A stretch of DNA of 64,000 nt from positions 124,001 through 188,000 of the forward strand of contig NZ_JAQZAT010000005.1 in the NCBI RefSeq assembly GCF_028736925.1, written 5' to 3'. The position numbers and the translations under genes are program-made. The notes beneath the pieces were generated by a model. The model did no database searches, had not been told where the DNA came from, and saw only the letters and a list, made by a program, of their open reading frames with translations. Below, piece by piece: positions 18,106 through 26,890 of this stretch. The DNA comes from Flavivirga sp. 57AJ16 (GTDB taxonomy: Bacteria > Bacteroidota > Bacteroidia > Flavobacteriales > Flavobacteriaceae). How positions within the stretch are numbered: position 1 is the stretch's first letter; each line of letters begins with the position of its first letter.

Positions 18106-18302
18106 AATATTAAAATGTCCTACAATGTTATGTGTTATAGCCTGTCCCGAACTTGATTCGGGATAACTTTGCTTTGGTAAAAGCGAAGTTTAAACAACTA
18201 CATTTTCTTATTTTTTTCTTCTAAAAACTTTCTCTACTATGTTAATGGAATACGCTTTTTTACGAAACGACGTAGGAGGTTAGTGAAATGTGTATGGAGT
18301 GG
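18106..18302. repeat. repeat B, copy 2, right of parDE
   Basis: Matches 17318-17422 in direct orientation: AATATTAAAATGTCCTACAA and GTGTTATAGCCTG (18106-18144), then after ~65 bp the block TTTTTTTCTTCTAAAA and AAATGTGTATGGAGTGG. The extra segment carries a TCCCGAA/TTCGGGA hairpin (18145-18164). It occupies most of the 445 bp gap before the LRR-lipase gene. Confidence 0.6.
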
Positions 18303-18472
18303 TTTTATAGTCTTTACCTTAATTCCTAACTATGTATTTTGTCTAAAATAAAAGTAGTATATCTCCTGTATTTTTTAACTAATAATAATCATACTATTTT
18401 AGTTTTCTCCTAAAATCATCTTTTTAATTTTGTTAAGGTTTATTATGCGTTATTATTAATTCCTGTATTGTT

Positions 18473-21298
18473 ATGAAACACAAATATATTACTAGATTTC
18501 TATTCGTTTTATTAGCTTTATTTTCATTACTAAAATTAAATGCGCAATTAACATATATCCCAGATGATAAATTTGAAAATAAACTAATAAATTTAGGGTA
18601 TGATGATGTAGCAGATAATTATGTACTAACTTCAAATATTAGCGGTATAACTACTTTGAATATTGCGGGTTCAGGATTAGGTATAGGTTCGACAATTAAT
18701 GATATAACTGGTATTCAAGATTTTACATCATTAACATGGTTAAGGTGTAGTGGAAATAATTTCACAAACTTAGATGTAAGTATGTTAACATCATTAGAGT
18801 ATTTAGATTGTGATAACAGTCAATTAACCAGTTTAAATGTAAGTGGTTTAGATTCTTTAGCATTTTTGCACTGCAAAAATAATAACTTAACTAATTTAGA
18901 CGTAAATGATTTAACTTCACTGACTAGATTATGGTGTTTGGGTAACAACTTAACTAGTCTAGATGTAAGGAATTTAACATCATTAGAAAATTTAGCTTGT
19001 AACTATAACAGTTTAACTAGTTTAGATTTGAGTAATTTAAGCTTCTTAACTGAATTGTATTGTCAAAACAATAACTTAACTAGCTTAAATGCCGCTAATG
19101 GTAATAATATTAATTTGGTTTCGTTTTTTGCCTCGCAAAATCCTGATTTGGATTGTATAAAAGTGGATGATAAAGTTTGGATGGACGCTCGTTGGAGTAT
19201 AGGTATAGATTCTCATACTAGTTTTAGTGAAAGCTCTTGTGATATTGATATTTCAGTTTATAATGTTGATTCACAATTAAAAGAAAGTAAACTAGGGCTA
19301 ACTAATTTATCTATAGCGGCTGATGGCTCATCAGCTACTTTATTTAAATATTCCTCATCAGAAATTGAAAATATTAGCTTTAAGGTAAAGGAAGACCAAA
19401 ATAATAATCCAGATTTATACGGAAGTTTTGAAGTAGGTGTGTTTGTAAATGATAGTCTTAATGTTACTTACAATCATCCCAAATACTTTCCAGAAGTAAA
19501 CCAACAAAATAAAGTAGTTTCAATTGAAATTATCAATTCTAATACTAATGAAGTATTTGATGAGTTTCAATTGAAAATTGTTAGACCATCTGTTTTAATG
19601 GTTCATGGGATTTGGTCGGATGGAAACAAGGCATTTGGTGGTATGATGAAAAGGCTTCTGGAAGAGGAAATGTATTTACAAAGTCAACTACAATATGCTG
19701 AATATGCTGGTGATAGACATAACAAGGATAATAAATTTGATTTTAAGTCTAACGGAATTGACAATTTAAAAAGAATCGCATTAGAAAATAATATTTCACT
19801 AAGCAAAATTGATGTTTTAGCTCATAGCAATGGGGGATTATTGACAAGACAATACATACAAGACAATGCATATGAAAATGATATCAATAAATTAATTACA
19901 TTAAATACTCCTCATTCGGGCTCTCAATTGGCAAATTATCTATTAAGTAATGAAGCTTTTGCAATTTATTTAAGAGGACTTATGGCGGAGCATAGATTTT
20001 ATACTGAGAGAGGTGTAATAGATGATTTACGAGTTGATGGAAATTTTATTAAAAATTTAAATAATCATAGTATAGAGCAATTTTCAGTTATGTACGAATC
20101 AATAGGTATTCATTCGATTTACTCTAATCAGACTGTGGCGGGAGAGGTCGGAAATATAGATGAATCAATATTTTTTTGGTTAAAATATAAATCAATTGAT
20201 GTATTTGACAATTTTTTAGAAAATGATATTTTCAATACGCCCAACCACGACTTAGTTGTTCCTCAAAGCAGTCAAATAGGTGGAGCTGAAAATACAAGGC
20301 TTTTCCAGAATCAGAGTCACATGGGTACAGCAAGTAATGTAAATATCCAAAACTGGATAATTGATTTACTAAATCAAAATTCAAATAATTCTGATTATTT
20401 TTCTTCAAAAGGCTATAATCCACTGACTCTTGTAAGTAATTATAATGCTGGTAAAAAGCAAACATCTAAAGTAATAGTAGATGAAACCATAAATATAATT
20501 AGTCCAATTGCTGGAACGGAAATTAATGCAGGTGAAATTATTTCAATTCAAGCGAACGGAAGTTCAGGTATAGAAAATATTGTATCAACAATGGGGAATA
20601 TAGTAGTTCCTATACAAAATCATATAACGGAAAATTCTACATCGGCAAACTTTGATTTTACAATACCTAATGATGCATTAGGTAAATTAGAAATTGTTAG
20701 TGCGGGGTTTAGTAATAATGGCTATGAAGATTTTGACTCTACTTACATAATAGTTACAACTGATGCTATTTTAGAAAGTATTGAAATAGACCAATCTTTA
20801 ATCTATGTGCCAGAAGGAAGTAAATCTACAATTACTATTTTAGGACATTATGACGATGGAGAAATAAGAAACATTACTAATATTGACGATTTATCTTATA
20901 CATTTACTCAAAATAATGCGGAGATATCTGAAACAGGTCTAGTAACAGGCTTAAACGAAGGAGAGGACATTCTAACTGTAAACTATTTAGGGAAATCTGC
21001 TATAGTTCCAATTACTATTGTTAGCTCAATATCATTAAGTACCGAAGAAAATATTATAAATAATGACAAATTTATGATATTTCCAAATCCTGTTGAAGAT
21101 ATAGTAACTATTAAATTCCCTTTAAATGAAACAAAAGCAAAAGTTACCATTTATAATTTATTAGGACAGCAAATTCTAAATGAAGAAATTGCTAATTCAA
21201 ATAACGAATTAAATATTGGTAATATTGAAAGTGGTATGTATCTTTTAAACATTGAAACAGAAAAAGGAATTATTTCAAAAAGAATAATAAAAAATTAA
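18473..21298 (+). CDS. T9SS-secreted LRR and lipase-like alpha/beta-hydrolase protein
   Basis: A 941-residue modular exported protein. In order: a signal peptide (FVLLALFSLLKLNAQ), about seven leucine-rich repeats (55-230, units like LTSLDVRNLTSLENLACN), a beta domain, and an alpha/beta-hydrolase domain of PGAP1/lipase type (about 370-560). The hydrolase has the oxyanion region VLMVHGIWSDG, nucleophile elbow LAHSNGGLL (Ser near 450) and TLNTPHSGSQLANYL. Ig-like repeats (about 660-850) and a T9SS type A sorting tail (FPNPVEDIVTIKF, then GMYLLNIETEKGIISKRI) follow. It is probably a surface-anchored lipase or esterase. It is a single gene between repeat copies, suggesting horizontal acquisition. 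Confidence 0.82.
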   Translation: MKHKYITRFLFVLLALFSLLKLNAQLTYIPDDKFENKLINLGYDDVADNYVLTSNISGITTLNIAGSGLGIGSTINDITGIQDFTSLTWLRCSGNNFTNLDVSMLTSLEYLDCDNSQLTSLNVSGLDSLAFLHCKNNNLTNLDVNDLTSLTRLWCLGNNLTSLDVRNLTSLENLACNYNSLTSLDLSNLSFLTELYCQNNNLTSLNAANGNNINLVSFFASQNPDLDCIKVDDKVWMDARWSIGIDSHTSFSESSCDIDISVYNVDSQLKESKLGLTNLSIAADGSSATLFKYSSSEIENISFKVKEDQNNNPDLYGSFEVGVFVNDSLNVTYNHPKYFPEVNQQNKVVSIEIINSNTNEVFDEFQLKIVRPSVLMVHGIWSDGNKAFGGMMKRLLEEEMYLQSQLQYAEYAGDRHNKDNKFDFKSNGIDNLKRIALENNISLSKIDVLAHSNGGLLTRQYIQDNAYENDINKLITLNTPHSGSQLANYLLSNEAFAIYLRGLMAEHRFYTERGVIDDLRVDGNFIKNLNNHSIEQFSVMYESIGIHSIYSNQTVAGEVGNIDESIFFWLKYKSIDVFDNFLENDIFNTPNHDLVVPQSSQIGGAENTRLFQNQSHMGTASNVNIQNWIIDLLNQNSNNSDYFSSKGYNPLTLVSNYNAGKKQTSKVIVDETINIISPIAGTEINAGEIISIQANGSSGIENIVSTMGNIVVPIQNHITENSTSANFDFTIPNDALGKLEIVSAGFSNNGYEDFDSTYIIVTTDAILESIEIDQSLIYVPEGSKSTITILGHYDDGEIRNITNIDDLSYTFTQNNAEISETGLVTGLNEGEDILTVNYLGKSAIVPITIVSSISLSTEENIINNDKFMIFPNPVEDIVTIKFPLNETKAKVTIYNLLGQQILNEEIANSNNELNIGNIESGMYLLNIETEKGIISKRIIKN

Positions 21299-21474
21299 TT
21301 CTATTTTAAGTTCGTTATTACATTTTAAAGCAAGAATTAGGAGAGCTAAACGATAACTTGTTTATCGCTTTGGTTTTAATCATAGAAAAACAACCAAGAG
21401 TAGTATTCAATTACGCTAGAATTTCAATAACATCTAAAAACTGGCTTTTTTTTGGTGTTGGCAAGCGATGGATA

Positions 21475-21493
21475 TCCCGATGCAAAATCGGGA
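21475..21493. repeat. short palindrome TCCCGA/TCGGGA
   Basis: TCCCGA, 7-nt spacer, TCGGGA. The same class of intergenic palindrome appears at 18145-18164. It lies in the 580 bp gap between the LRR-lipase gene and the phage-like element. Confidence 0.45.
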
Positions 21494-21517
21494 CGAGTGC
21501 ATTGGCGTGTGGCAATT

Positions 21518-21691
21518 TTACATAAACGGCAAATTATAGTTCATAATGTATAAACGTGAAGTTTCTTGAGAATCGCTTATTTAAAAAAACATAAACGATT
21601 GTACAGAATATTAAAAAATGACCCAAGTACTAAACGTTATTATGAAACTATAAACATTCTGGGATATTTTACATAATATTGAATTATAGCT
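21518..21691. repeat. repeat A, copy 2, with dif-like right end
   Basis: 174 bp, homologous to 17112-17248. Its right end read on the minus strand, TATAATTCAATATTATGTAA, has the same arms as the dif-like site at 37011 but a 7-nt centre. It lies only 20 bp from the left dif-like site of the prophage-like element. Confidence 0.55.
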
Positions 21692-21710
21692 ATCTAATTG
21701 TATGAAACAC

Positions 21711-21748
21711 ATTTGTACTATAATATATATTATTGTCAAATAAAAATC
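21711..21748. other. attL: dif-like XerC/XerD site
   Basis: Contains TACTATAA, a 6-nt centre TATATA, and TTATTGTCAAAT. That is the layout of bacterial dif (ATAA, 6-nt centre, TTATGT-AAAT). Thirty of 38 positions match the site at 37011-37048 in the same orientation. The sequences between the two sites form a compact phage-like gene set with no integrase. Confidence 0.6.
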
Positions 21749-21808
21749 GAGGTTTTATAGGCCTTAAGAGAAAAAAATTAACAAAACCCCTAAAAAGTTT
21801 TATTTGTT

Positions 21809-21834
21809 AAAAAACTGTTAAAAGTCAGTTTTTT
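21809..21834 (+). terminator. terminator-like hairpin at the element's left end
   Basis: AAAAAACTG, 8-nt loop, CAGTTTTTT: a 9-bp stem ending in T6. It sits 45 bp before the first element gene and may insulate the element from chromosomal transcription or attenuate its leader. Confidence 0.5.
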
Positions 21835-21878
21835 CCCATATTCGTCTAGAGCGTATTTTTTGCACTAAACGAAAAGAA

Positions 21879-22430
21879 ATGAAACAATTAAAAATCAAGG
21901 TCGATTTCGCTGGCAACAACGAAACGAAGCACACTATCCATTTGGGGCAGCTTGAATGGCTGGAACACAGATCAAAGACTTTTTTAAGATTATACCTGAG
22001 GACCTATAAGAAGGTGCTCTTGGATAATGTAAACATCCTAAATAATTATAATTCTCAAATCTATACCCTTTATCGGACGTTCTTTTTTGACTTCGATGCA
22101 GTGGACACGGAAAGATTGTCAGAGGCTTTCAATTCGTTCAATAAGCAGTACAATTGGATTTTCCACAGTCATTACGATTTGGAAAATTCGATAATCTTCA
22201 ACAAGATAAATCAGAGTATCTATTCGCTTTATGACATTCTTAATGTCATGCAGTCTGTTTCACAGAGGCGCAAGAACTATAGTTTGAGGAAACAGGTTGA
22301 GAGTTGTTTGAAAATGGTTACCGATCTGGAGGACAAATACGAATCGGATAGGAGAAGTCTAAAGCTTACAAGGGATTATACCAAGACGAATTTAAAGCTT
22401 ATAAGTAAGGAACTTAAAAAATTAGCTTAG
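21879..22430 (+). CDS. phage-element protein of unknown function (early gene 1)
   Basis: 183 residues, helical, rich in Lys/Tyr/Asn, with no membrane segment. The C-terminal half is coiled-coil prone (LKMVTDLEDKYESDRRSLKL). It is first of the plus-strand run and is followed by the next gene after one base, so the four genes up to the replication initiator form one unit. The position suggests a replication or early regulatory role. I recognise no family. Confidence 0.65.
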   Translation: MKQLKIKVDFAGNNETKHTIHLGQLEWLEHRSKTFLRLYLRTYKKVLLDNVNILNNYNSQIYTLYRTFFFDFDAVDTERLSEAFNSFNKQYNWIFHSHYDLENSIIFNKINQSIYSLYDILNVMQSVSQRRKNYSLRKQVESCLKMVTDLEDKYESDRRSLKLTRDYTKTNLKLISKELKKLA

Positions 22431-22431
22431 T

Positions 22432-23055
22432 ATGGATGTGATACATATAAATTCGTACCCGCAGCATTTTTTGCCTACGTTCTTGTTGATACTCCCTTCG
22501 AATTTTTCATATAAGGTGGGAGAGGAGTATTATTTTAACGAATGGTCCAACAAGGATTATTTGTTCACTAAGTATCTGGTATCAAAAAGGACATTGCCTT
22601 TTTCGGAGATAACGGACGAGCATACCTATTTGGCAAAGGACTGTGACGCTAAGTTGTTCTTCCAGATAGTAAGAACGCAATATAAGACGAGGCTTACCCA
22701 GTACAAGCTGGAAATGATGCCTATGGATATAAGGCAGAATTATGATGTCGGAAGCCTTTATAGTTTTATAGACAAGGAAACTTTAATGGATATAATGGTA
22801 TTTACTGACAGGTCCTGTGTAAGACCTTTAATGAAAAGAGAAATTAAAAGGACCCTTTCTAATTTCGTCGATCCCAAGATTTCCTTATTGTCAAAAAAGC
22901 CGATACAGCTAAAAAATTATTGTCATGAATCCAAGTTCAATAAGGAAAGGGAGCGACCTTACACCGATGAAGAGTTGTTAGCTCTGGAACGTGATGGGCT
23001 TATAGAGATTACGGATAAGTGCGTGGTATGGTTGGATAAGGACGAAAAGGAATGA
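22432..23055 (+). CDS. phage-element protein of unknown function (early gene 2)
   Basis: 207 residues, soluble, starting ATG 2 bp after the previous gene's last base and ending in an ATGA overlap with the next. The C-terminal portion (TDEELLALERDGLIEITDKC) looks like a winged-helix or small alpha/beta segment. There is no Walker motif, so it is not a packaging or Zot-like ATPase. Unknown function, probably tied to replication by position. Confidence 0.65.
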   Translation: MDVIHINSYPQHFLPTFLLILPSNFSYKVGEEYYFNEWSNKDYLFTKYLVSKRTLPFSEITDEHTYLAKDCDAKLFFQIVRTQYKTRLTQYKLEMMPMDIRQNYDVGSLYSFIDKETLMDIMVFTDRSCVRPLMKREIKRTLSNFVDPKISLLSKKPIQLKNYCHESKFNKERERPYTDEELLALERDGLIEITDKCVVWLDKDEKE

Positions 23056-23249
23056 GGGAGTACTTAAAATCTCAAATGTGGTTTATGATCTCTCTCAAGC
23101 TCAAAAAATCTGTTTGTGAGGCCCAGGGGATTATCCTCCAGATGAAAAAAAGATTTGATACTGGCGATCATTTTTTCCTAGGGAACTATGATGCTTCTAC
23201 CGTCGATGCTTTCGAATTTTATCTTGAGACCTTAAGATATCTTGAATGA
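23052..23249 (+). CDS. small phage-element protein, 65 residues
   Basis: Overlaps both neighbours by ATGA junctions (23052-23055 and 23246-23249), a strong sign of real coupled translation. It is helical, with one amphipathic stretch (MISLKLKKSVCEAQGIILQM). No family recognised. It immediately precedes the replication initiator and may modulate it. Confidence 0.6.
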   Translation: MREYLKSQMWFMISLKLKKSVCEAQGIILQMKKRFDTGDHFFLGNYDASTVDAFEFYLETLRYLE

Positions 23250-25342
23250 TAGACACCATTGTACTGAGGTTTCATGGTGTGTTGGATAAAAAAACTGACA
23301 CTTTGAGCGAGGTCAAGAGCGGTAACAGTCAGGCTGCTATCTATGCGGTCGATGAGCATCATGAGCTCTATAAAAAGATGTTAAGGTACGAAGGCAAGTT
23401 CTTTAATATGGTCCAGAGGGTCAATAAGGATATAATAAGCATTACGCCAGAGTCAGATAGCGAATTTTTCGATAAGGAAAACAATGCCAAGAACGTCGGC
23501 TATCAATACGTAAAGAATGTTATGCGCTTTATTGATGAGGATTTGGTAAAAGAGACTATAGGAGCTACCAATGGCAAGTTCAATAGTCCTAATATAGTGA
23601 GGGACTTGAATAAGATCAATAGCTCTTTTAATCAAAAAAAGCGTGTTCCGAGTTCTATTTCTGCCGTCGTTTTCAAGATAAACCATAATGGTGGTTTTAT
23701 AGATTTCAATCTGAGCATACCTAAATATCTTTATGGGCATTCACTTGCCGAATTTGTTCCGCAGCCGTTGAGCAGGACTTATTTTAACGCAGGGGTCTTT
23801 AATCTTGAGCTTATAAAGAACCAGAGAAAGATCATCTATAAGAGATTGATGAAATTTATTGATAGGTTCTTGAACGATATGGCACATCTGTTCAAGTTAG
23901 AGGTTATACCTAATAAGAAGTTTATCGAGATAAGGAGAATCGACCTTTGTTATAATCAGTATTTTGAGAGCAAGACTGATGCGCTCAACTATTTGGAACA
24001 TCTTAAGAAGCGTGCCAAAAAGAAAGCCATTAATTCCAATAAAGAGCTTGATACTTATAAAACCAGTATTACTTATTTTAAGTCCTTGGGCAGTTATTTT
24101 AAGATTTACCACAAGGGGTCTGAGTATGTTGGAACCGAGCACGGTGACTATAAAAAACATTCAGAGTTCAACAGGAATTATATCGATCATTTTTTAAGGG
24201 AGAACGATGTCTTTGAAAAATATCGCTTTAAGACTAAATATAAGGATTTGTGCCTTAAGCTCTTTGATGATGATTTGAAGGGCAATCCTATCAATGTTCA
24301 AAAGAGCATTAAGGACGATGTTAACGTCACGGCTAGGATATTAAAAAGAATACAGCCTTTTAAGACCGATTTTCTTAAGGCCGAGATGGATAAGGTCTTG
24401 AGGTACGAAATGTCCTTGAGCGGTGCTTTTTTTTCCTATCAGTACAAGATGCACGTGTTTCGTAATAAGAAGTTCAAGATGAAGAACGAGAACGGTTTTT
24501 ATAGGGATTATGACTGTTGTCCGATCTACAGGGAGCTAAAGGAAAACTATAAATATGTCAAGGGCATTTATAAGAGCGAATTGAAGGATGATGATACGGT
24601 TAAGAAGTTCGAGCATAGGGAGTACAAAATATTCAAGGATTTTTTGAACAGGAAAATATGCCTGGTACTTAATGATTCGCCAAAGGATATTTGGCTGACT
24701 AAATCGACGTCCTATACGGACCAGAAATTCAAGAAAACAAAAAAGATACAGCTCTTGGACTATAAACATACATTGCTCTCTACTAAGGACGTAGGTATAT
24801 TTTGTGATGATTTTCTGCAAAGGTGTTTCGATTATTTTTTTGACACCGTAAAGGATTTTAAGATCAAGAAATTGGAAACGTATGATACCATTGCAGAAAA
24901 GATAAGTGCTTATAACAGCAAGGTAGATGAAAGGGTGAACCTATATAATGCTGTAAACAAGTTAAAGACCGTAGATAATAGGGGCAACCGTATAATAAAG
25001 GGCAATAGGGTCATTACAAGGGCGACCCAGCTTCTTACCCAAAAGGAAAAACGTGATTTAAAGTTAAAGAAGGTAGACCCTTTGCGATTGCTGCAGATTT
25101 TGCGCGAAATGCAGAACAGTAAGGTTTCGCTTCCCCAAATAAGAGAAAAGCTGAATCTATCTAGGTCTACTTATTCGAGGTTGTTGGCGGATTTGAGGTT
25201 GTTCAATGTTTTTGAGGAAAGCTTGGAACTGGAGAAGCCGATATTTACGGAGATAAGTTACAGGCAGTACTATCATAATACCAAAGGAATGCAGTACCAG
25301 AATAATTTTTACAGAAAAGAAGAATATAAACGCTATGGGTAA
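23246..25342 (+). CDS. rolling-circle replication initiator, CRI/pII-like
   Basis: 698 residues. The middle (about 220-395) carries the pattern of filamentous-phage gene II/CRI initiators: IEIRRIDLCYN (230-237), YFKIYHKGSEY (284-294) and VLRYEMSLSG (385-393). These proteins nick the plus-strand origin through a tyrosine and drive rolling-circle synthesis of ssDNA. The C-terminus adds a helix-turn-helix (about 605-645, VSLPQIREKLNLSRSTYSRL), which may allow autoregulation. It is longer than typical pII (about 400). It is followed by an 8-bp overlap with a small ORF. Family assignment is by motif only. Confidence 0.7.
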   Translation: MIDTIVLRFHGVLDKKTDTLSEVKSGNSQAAIYAVDEHHELYKKMLRYEGKFFNMVQRVNKDIISITPESDSEFFDKENNAKNVGYQYVKNVMRFIDEDLVKETIGATNGKFNSPNIVRDLNKINSSFNQKKRVPSSISAVVFKINHNGGFIDFNLSIPKYLYGHSLAEFVPQPLSRTYFNAGVFNLELIKNQRKIIYKRLMKFIDRFLNDMAHLFKLEVIPNKKFIEIRRIDLCYNQYFESKTDALNYLEHLKKRAKKKAINSNKELDTYKTSITYFKSLGSYFKIYHKGSEYVGTEHGDYKKHSEFNRNYIDHFLRENDVFEKYRFKTKYKDLCLKLFDDDLKGNPINVQKSIKDDVNVTARILKRIQPFKTDFLKAEMDKVLRYEMSLSGAFFSYQYKMHVFRNKKFKMKNENGFYRDYDCCPIYRELKENYKYVKGIYKSELKDDDTVKKFEHREYKIFKDFLNRKICLVLNDSPKDIWLTKSTSYTDQKFKKTKKIQLLDYKHTLLSTKDVGIFCDDFLQRCFDYFFDTVKDFKIKKLETYDTIAEKISAYNSKVDERVNLYNAVNKLKTVDNRGNRIIKGNRVITRATQLLTQKEKRDLKLKKVDPLRLLQILREMQNSKVSLPQIREKLNLSRSTYSRLLADLRLFNVFEESLELEKPIFTEISYRQYYHNTKGMQYQNNFYRKEEYKRYG

Positions 25343-25511
25343 AACTAGAATACAATTGACGAAATTACAATTAGATAAACTTAATGATTTAAAGATAGAG
25401 TTTGACTGTTGTACACATGAACAGGTTTTGGATGTTTTGTTAAGAAACCAAAAACGTTATCAAGACCTTGAAAACATTATACATTTTGTACATATGCGAA
25501 CAAAGTTGTAA
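25335..25511 (+). CDS. small RHH-like regulatory peptide
   Basis: 58 residues overlapping the end of the replication initiator by 8 bp. The sequence (KTRIQLTKLQLDKLNDLKIE, then THEQVLDVLLRNQKRYQDLE) has the strand-helix-helix look of a ribbon-helix-helix repressor. A gene of this type next to the initiator would fit copy-number or lysogeny control. Short, so the call is tentative. Confidence 0.5.
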   Translation: MGKTRIQLTKLQLDKLNDLKIEFDCCTHEQVLDVLLRNQKRYQDLENIIHFVHMRTKL

Positions 25512-25594
25512 AATTTTTCGTTGTACAAATGTAAAAATCCTTGAATCTCGATTTAGTTTAGCCGTATCGAATAAAACTTTTAAAATTTAATGAT

Positions 25595-25741
25595 ATGGCT
25601 ACGAGAGCTAAAAAGAAAGGTTGGTTTATAACGGCAGTGGTACTTGCAGGGGTTGCGATTGCTGCCGCTTTTAATTCCGATAAGGTTAAGGAATGGGTCG
25701 CCAAGGTGCCTATGTTAAATGATATGTTAACCAAAAAATAG
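25595..25741 (+). CDS. small one-pass membrane peptide upstream of the putative coat gene
   Basis: 48 residues: a basic N-terminus (ATRAKKKGW), one hydrophobic helix (FITAVVLAGVAIAAAF) and an amphipathic tail. It ends 5 bp before the next ATG. Small membrane proteins next to the capsid gene are typical of phages with an internal membrane and of filamentous phages, so this may be a virion component. Confidence 0.6.
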   Translation: MATRAKKKGWFITAVVLAGVAIAAAFNSDKVKEWVAKVPMLNDMLTKK

Positions 25742-25746
25742 TAACG

Positions 25747-26544
25747 ATGAAGGAAACAATTAGCATTAATTCGTCTCAGGTCGTTACCATCGAGAACGAA
25801 ATTGTTGGTGGTATATTATTAGATATTGCTCCAATAAAATCAGATGATTCTGTTTGTGACATTGCCGACTTAAATAAAGCGTCCTTGGAGATTGCCGTTT
25901 TTAGGAACGGTGAATCTAGACCTAAATATTTTTGCAATGATTATTTGGATTATATCTTACGCGCCATTACAAGCTCGTGGATGGGCTATACTGTAGCTAC
26001 TACTAAAAGAGCAGCGGGTTATTTGATGGCAATACCTTTTAATGGCGCGTTGAACCTTCAAAAAGGTGATCGTATAGAGGTTATCTTTAAGGTTCAGAAT
26101 ACTACATTTACGTCTTTGGACCTTTCGAAAAGCTCCATAAATATAGAGAGCGTTCCTGCAACTGTAGGCAGTAATGTCGTTTCGGTAGTTGAGGCACATA
26201 CCTATATAACAGGTTCTCTTGATCTTGATAAGAATCTGGGGAACAACATTGAAAAGATTGTTCTTGTAAATGATCTTGGTGCCGATTATGGAGCGAGCGC
26301 AAAGGCTAAACCACTCAATGGCATCGTCCTTACAGCTCAGGGATTTGAGAAAAGGGCTACTGAAAACCTTTTGTTGGCTGAGAACTATAGATCGTTGCAG
26401 AACAATCCTGAGACCGCTGTTAAGAATTTGGTAGTTTATAACGATTATATGAACCCTATCCATAATGTACGCCTTACTTCTAAGTTTGACGTTGCTGTGG
26501 AGGCTACGGCTAGGCTTATGGTGATGAGAAAGGCGGTTCTTTAA
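25747..26544 (+). CDS. putative major capsid (coat) protein
   Basis: 265 residues, predicted mostly beta: repeated short hydrophobic strands separated by turns, neither signal peptide nor membrane helix. It is followed within 25 bp by a strong terminator, as expected for the most abundant virion protein, and sits between small membrane-peptide genes. The length is near that of double-jelly-roll coats of small membrane-containing phages (PM2 coat is about 269). The coat assignment is inference from position, size and strand pattern; no motif proves it. Confidence 0.45.
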   Translation: MKETISINSSQVVTIENEIVGGILLDIAPIKSDDSVCDIADLNKASLEIAVFRNGESRPKYFCNDYLDYILRAITSSWMGYTVATTKRAAGYLMAIPFNGALNLQKGDRIEVIFKVQNTTFTSLDLSKSSINIESVPATVGSNVVSVVEAHTYITGSLDLDKNLGNNIEKIVLVNDLGADYGASAKAKPLNGIVLTAQGFEKRATENLLLAENYRSLQNNPETAVKNLVVYNDYMNPIHNVRLTSKFDVAVEATARLMVMRKAVL

Positions 26545-26564
26545 AATAAAACTTTTCATTTCTT

Positions 26565-26602
26565 AAAATGCCGTATCGATTACGTTTCGGTGCGGCATTT
26601 TT
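26565..26602 (+). terminator. strong terminator after the putative coat gene
   Basis: AAAATGCCG at 26565-26573 pairs with CGGCATTTT at 26593-26601, followed by T. The loop region is about 19 nt and has further pairing potential. It would uncouple coat transcription from the genes downstream. Confidence 0.7.
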
Positions 26603-26622
26603 GATAACTAATAGATATAAAA

Positions 26623-26880
26623 ATGACACTAACGGGCATATTTTTAAAATTGATAGAATTTTTGGGCTTAACATCGTCCGAGGAGTTAAGGGTTCTCACT
26701 ACTGACGTTAAGGAATGGGTTAAGACCTGTGGACCTGATAGTACGGGCTTAAAGCTTATGTATTACAAACTTCACGAGGGAGTTTTTTTTAGGTTGCTTG
26801 CGCCCTTTCTTTATTTTATCGCTCTAAGAGAGGCGAAGAAGATAATGACGGAAAGTAATGAAACGGATTTTATAGAATAA
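26623..26880 (+). CDS. small phage-element protein, 85 residues
   Basis: Helical, with amphipathic/hydrophobic segments at both ends (GIFLKLIEFLGL and FFRLLAPFLYFIALREA) and Lys-rich middle. It could be membrane-associated. It lies 10 bp before the 277-residue structural candidate. No family recognised. Confidence 0.55.
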   Translation: MTLTGIFLKLIEFLGLTSSEELRVLTTDVKEWVKTCGPDSTGLKLMYYKLHEGVFFRLLAPFLYFIALREAKKIMTESNETDFIE

Positions 26881-26890
26881 TATAAAGATT

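Noticed and set aside
17318-18302. Interpretation of repeats around parDE as integron attC sites
   Set aside because: I could not identify the R'' and R' boxes with conserved GTT/AAC core at consistent positions, and no integron integrase is visible.
25957-26559. 200-codon open frame antisense to the putative coat gene
   Set aside because: The sense frame fits the operon spacing and is followed by a terminator; the antisense frame is Ser/Arg/Cys-rich and looks like a shadow.
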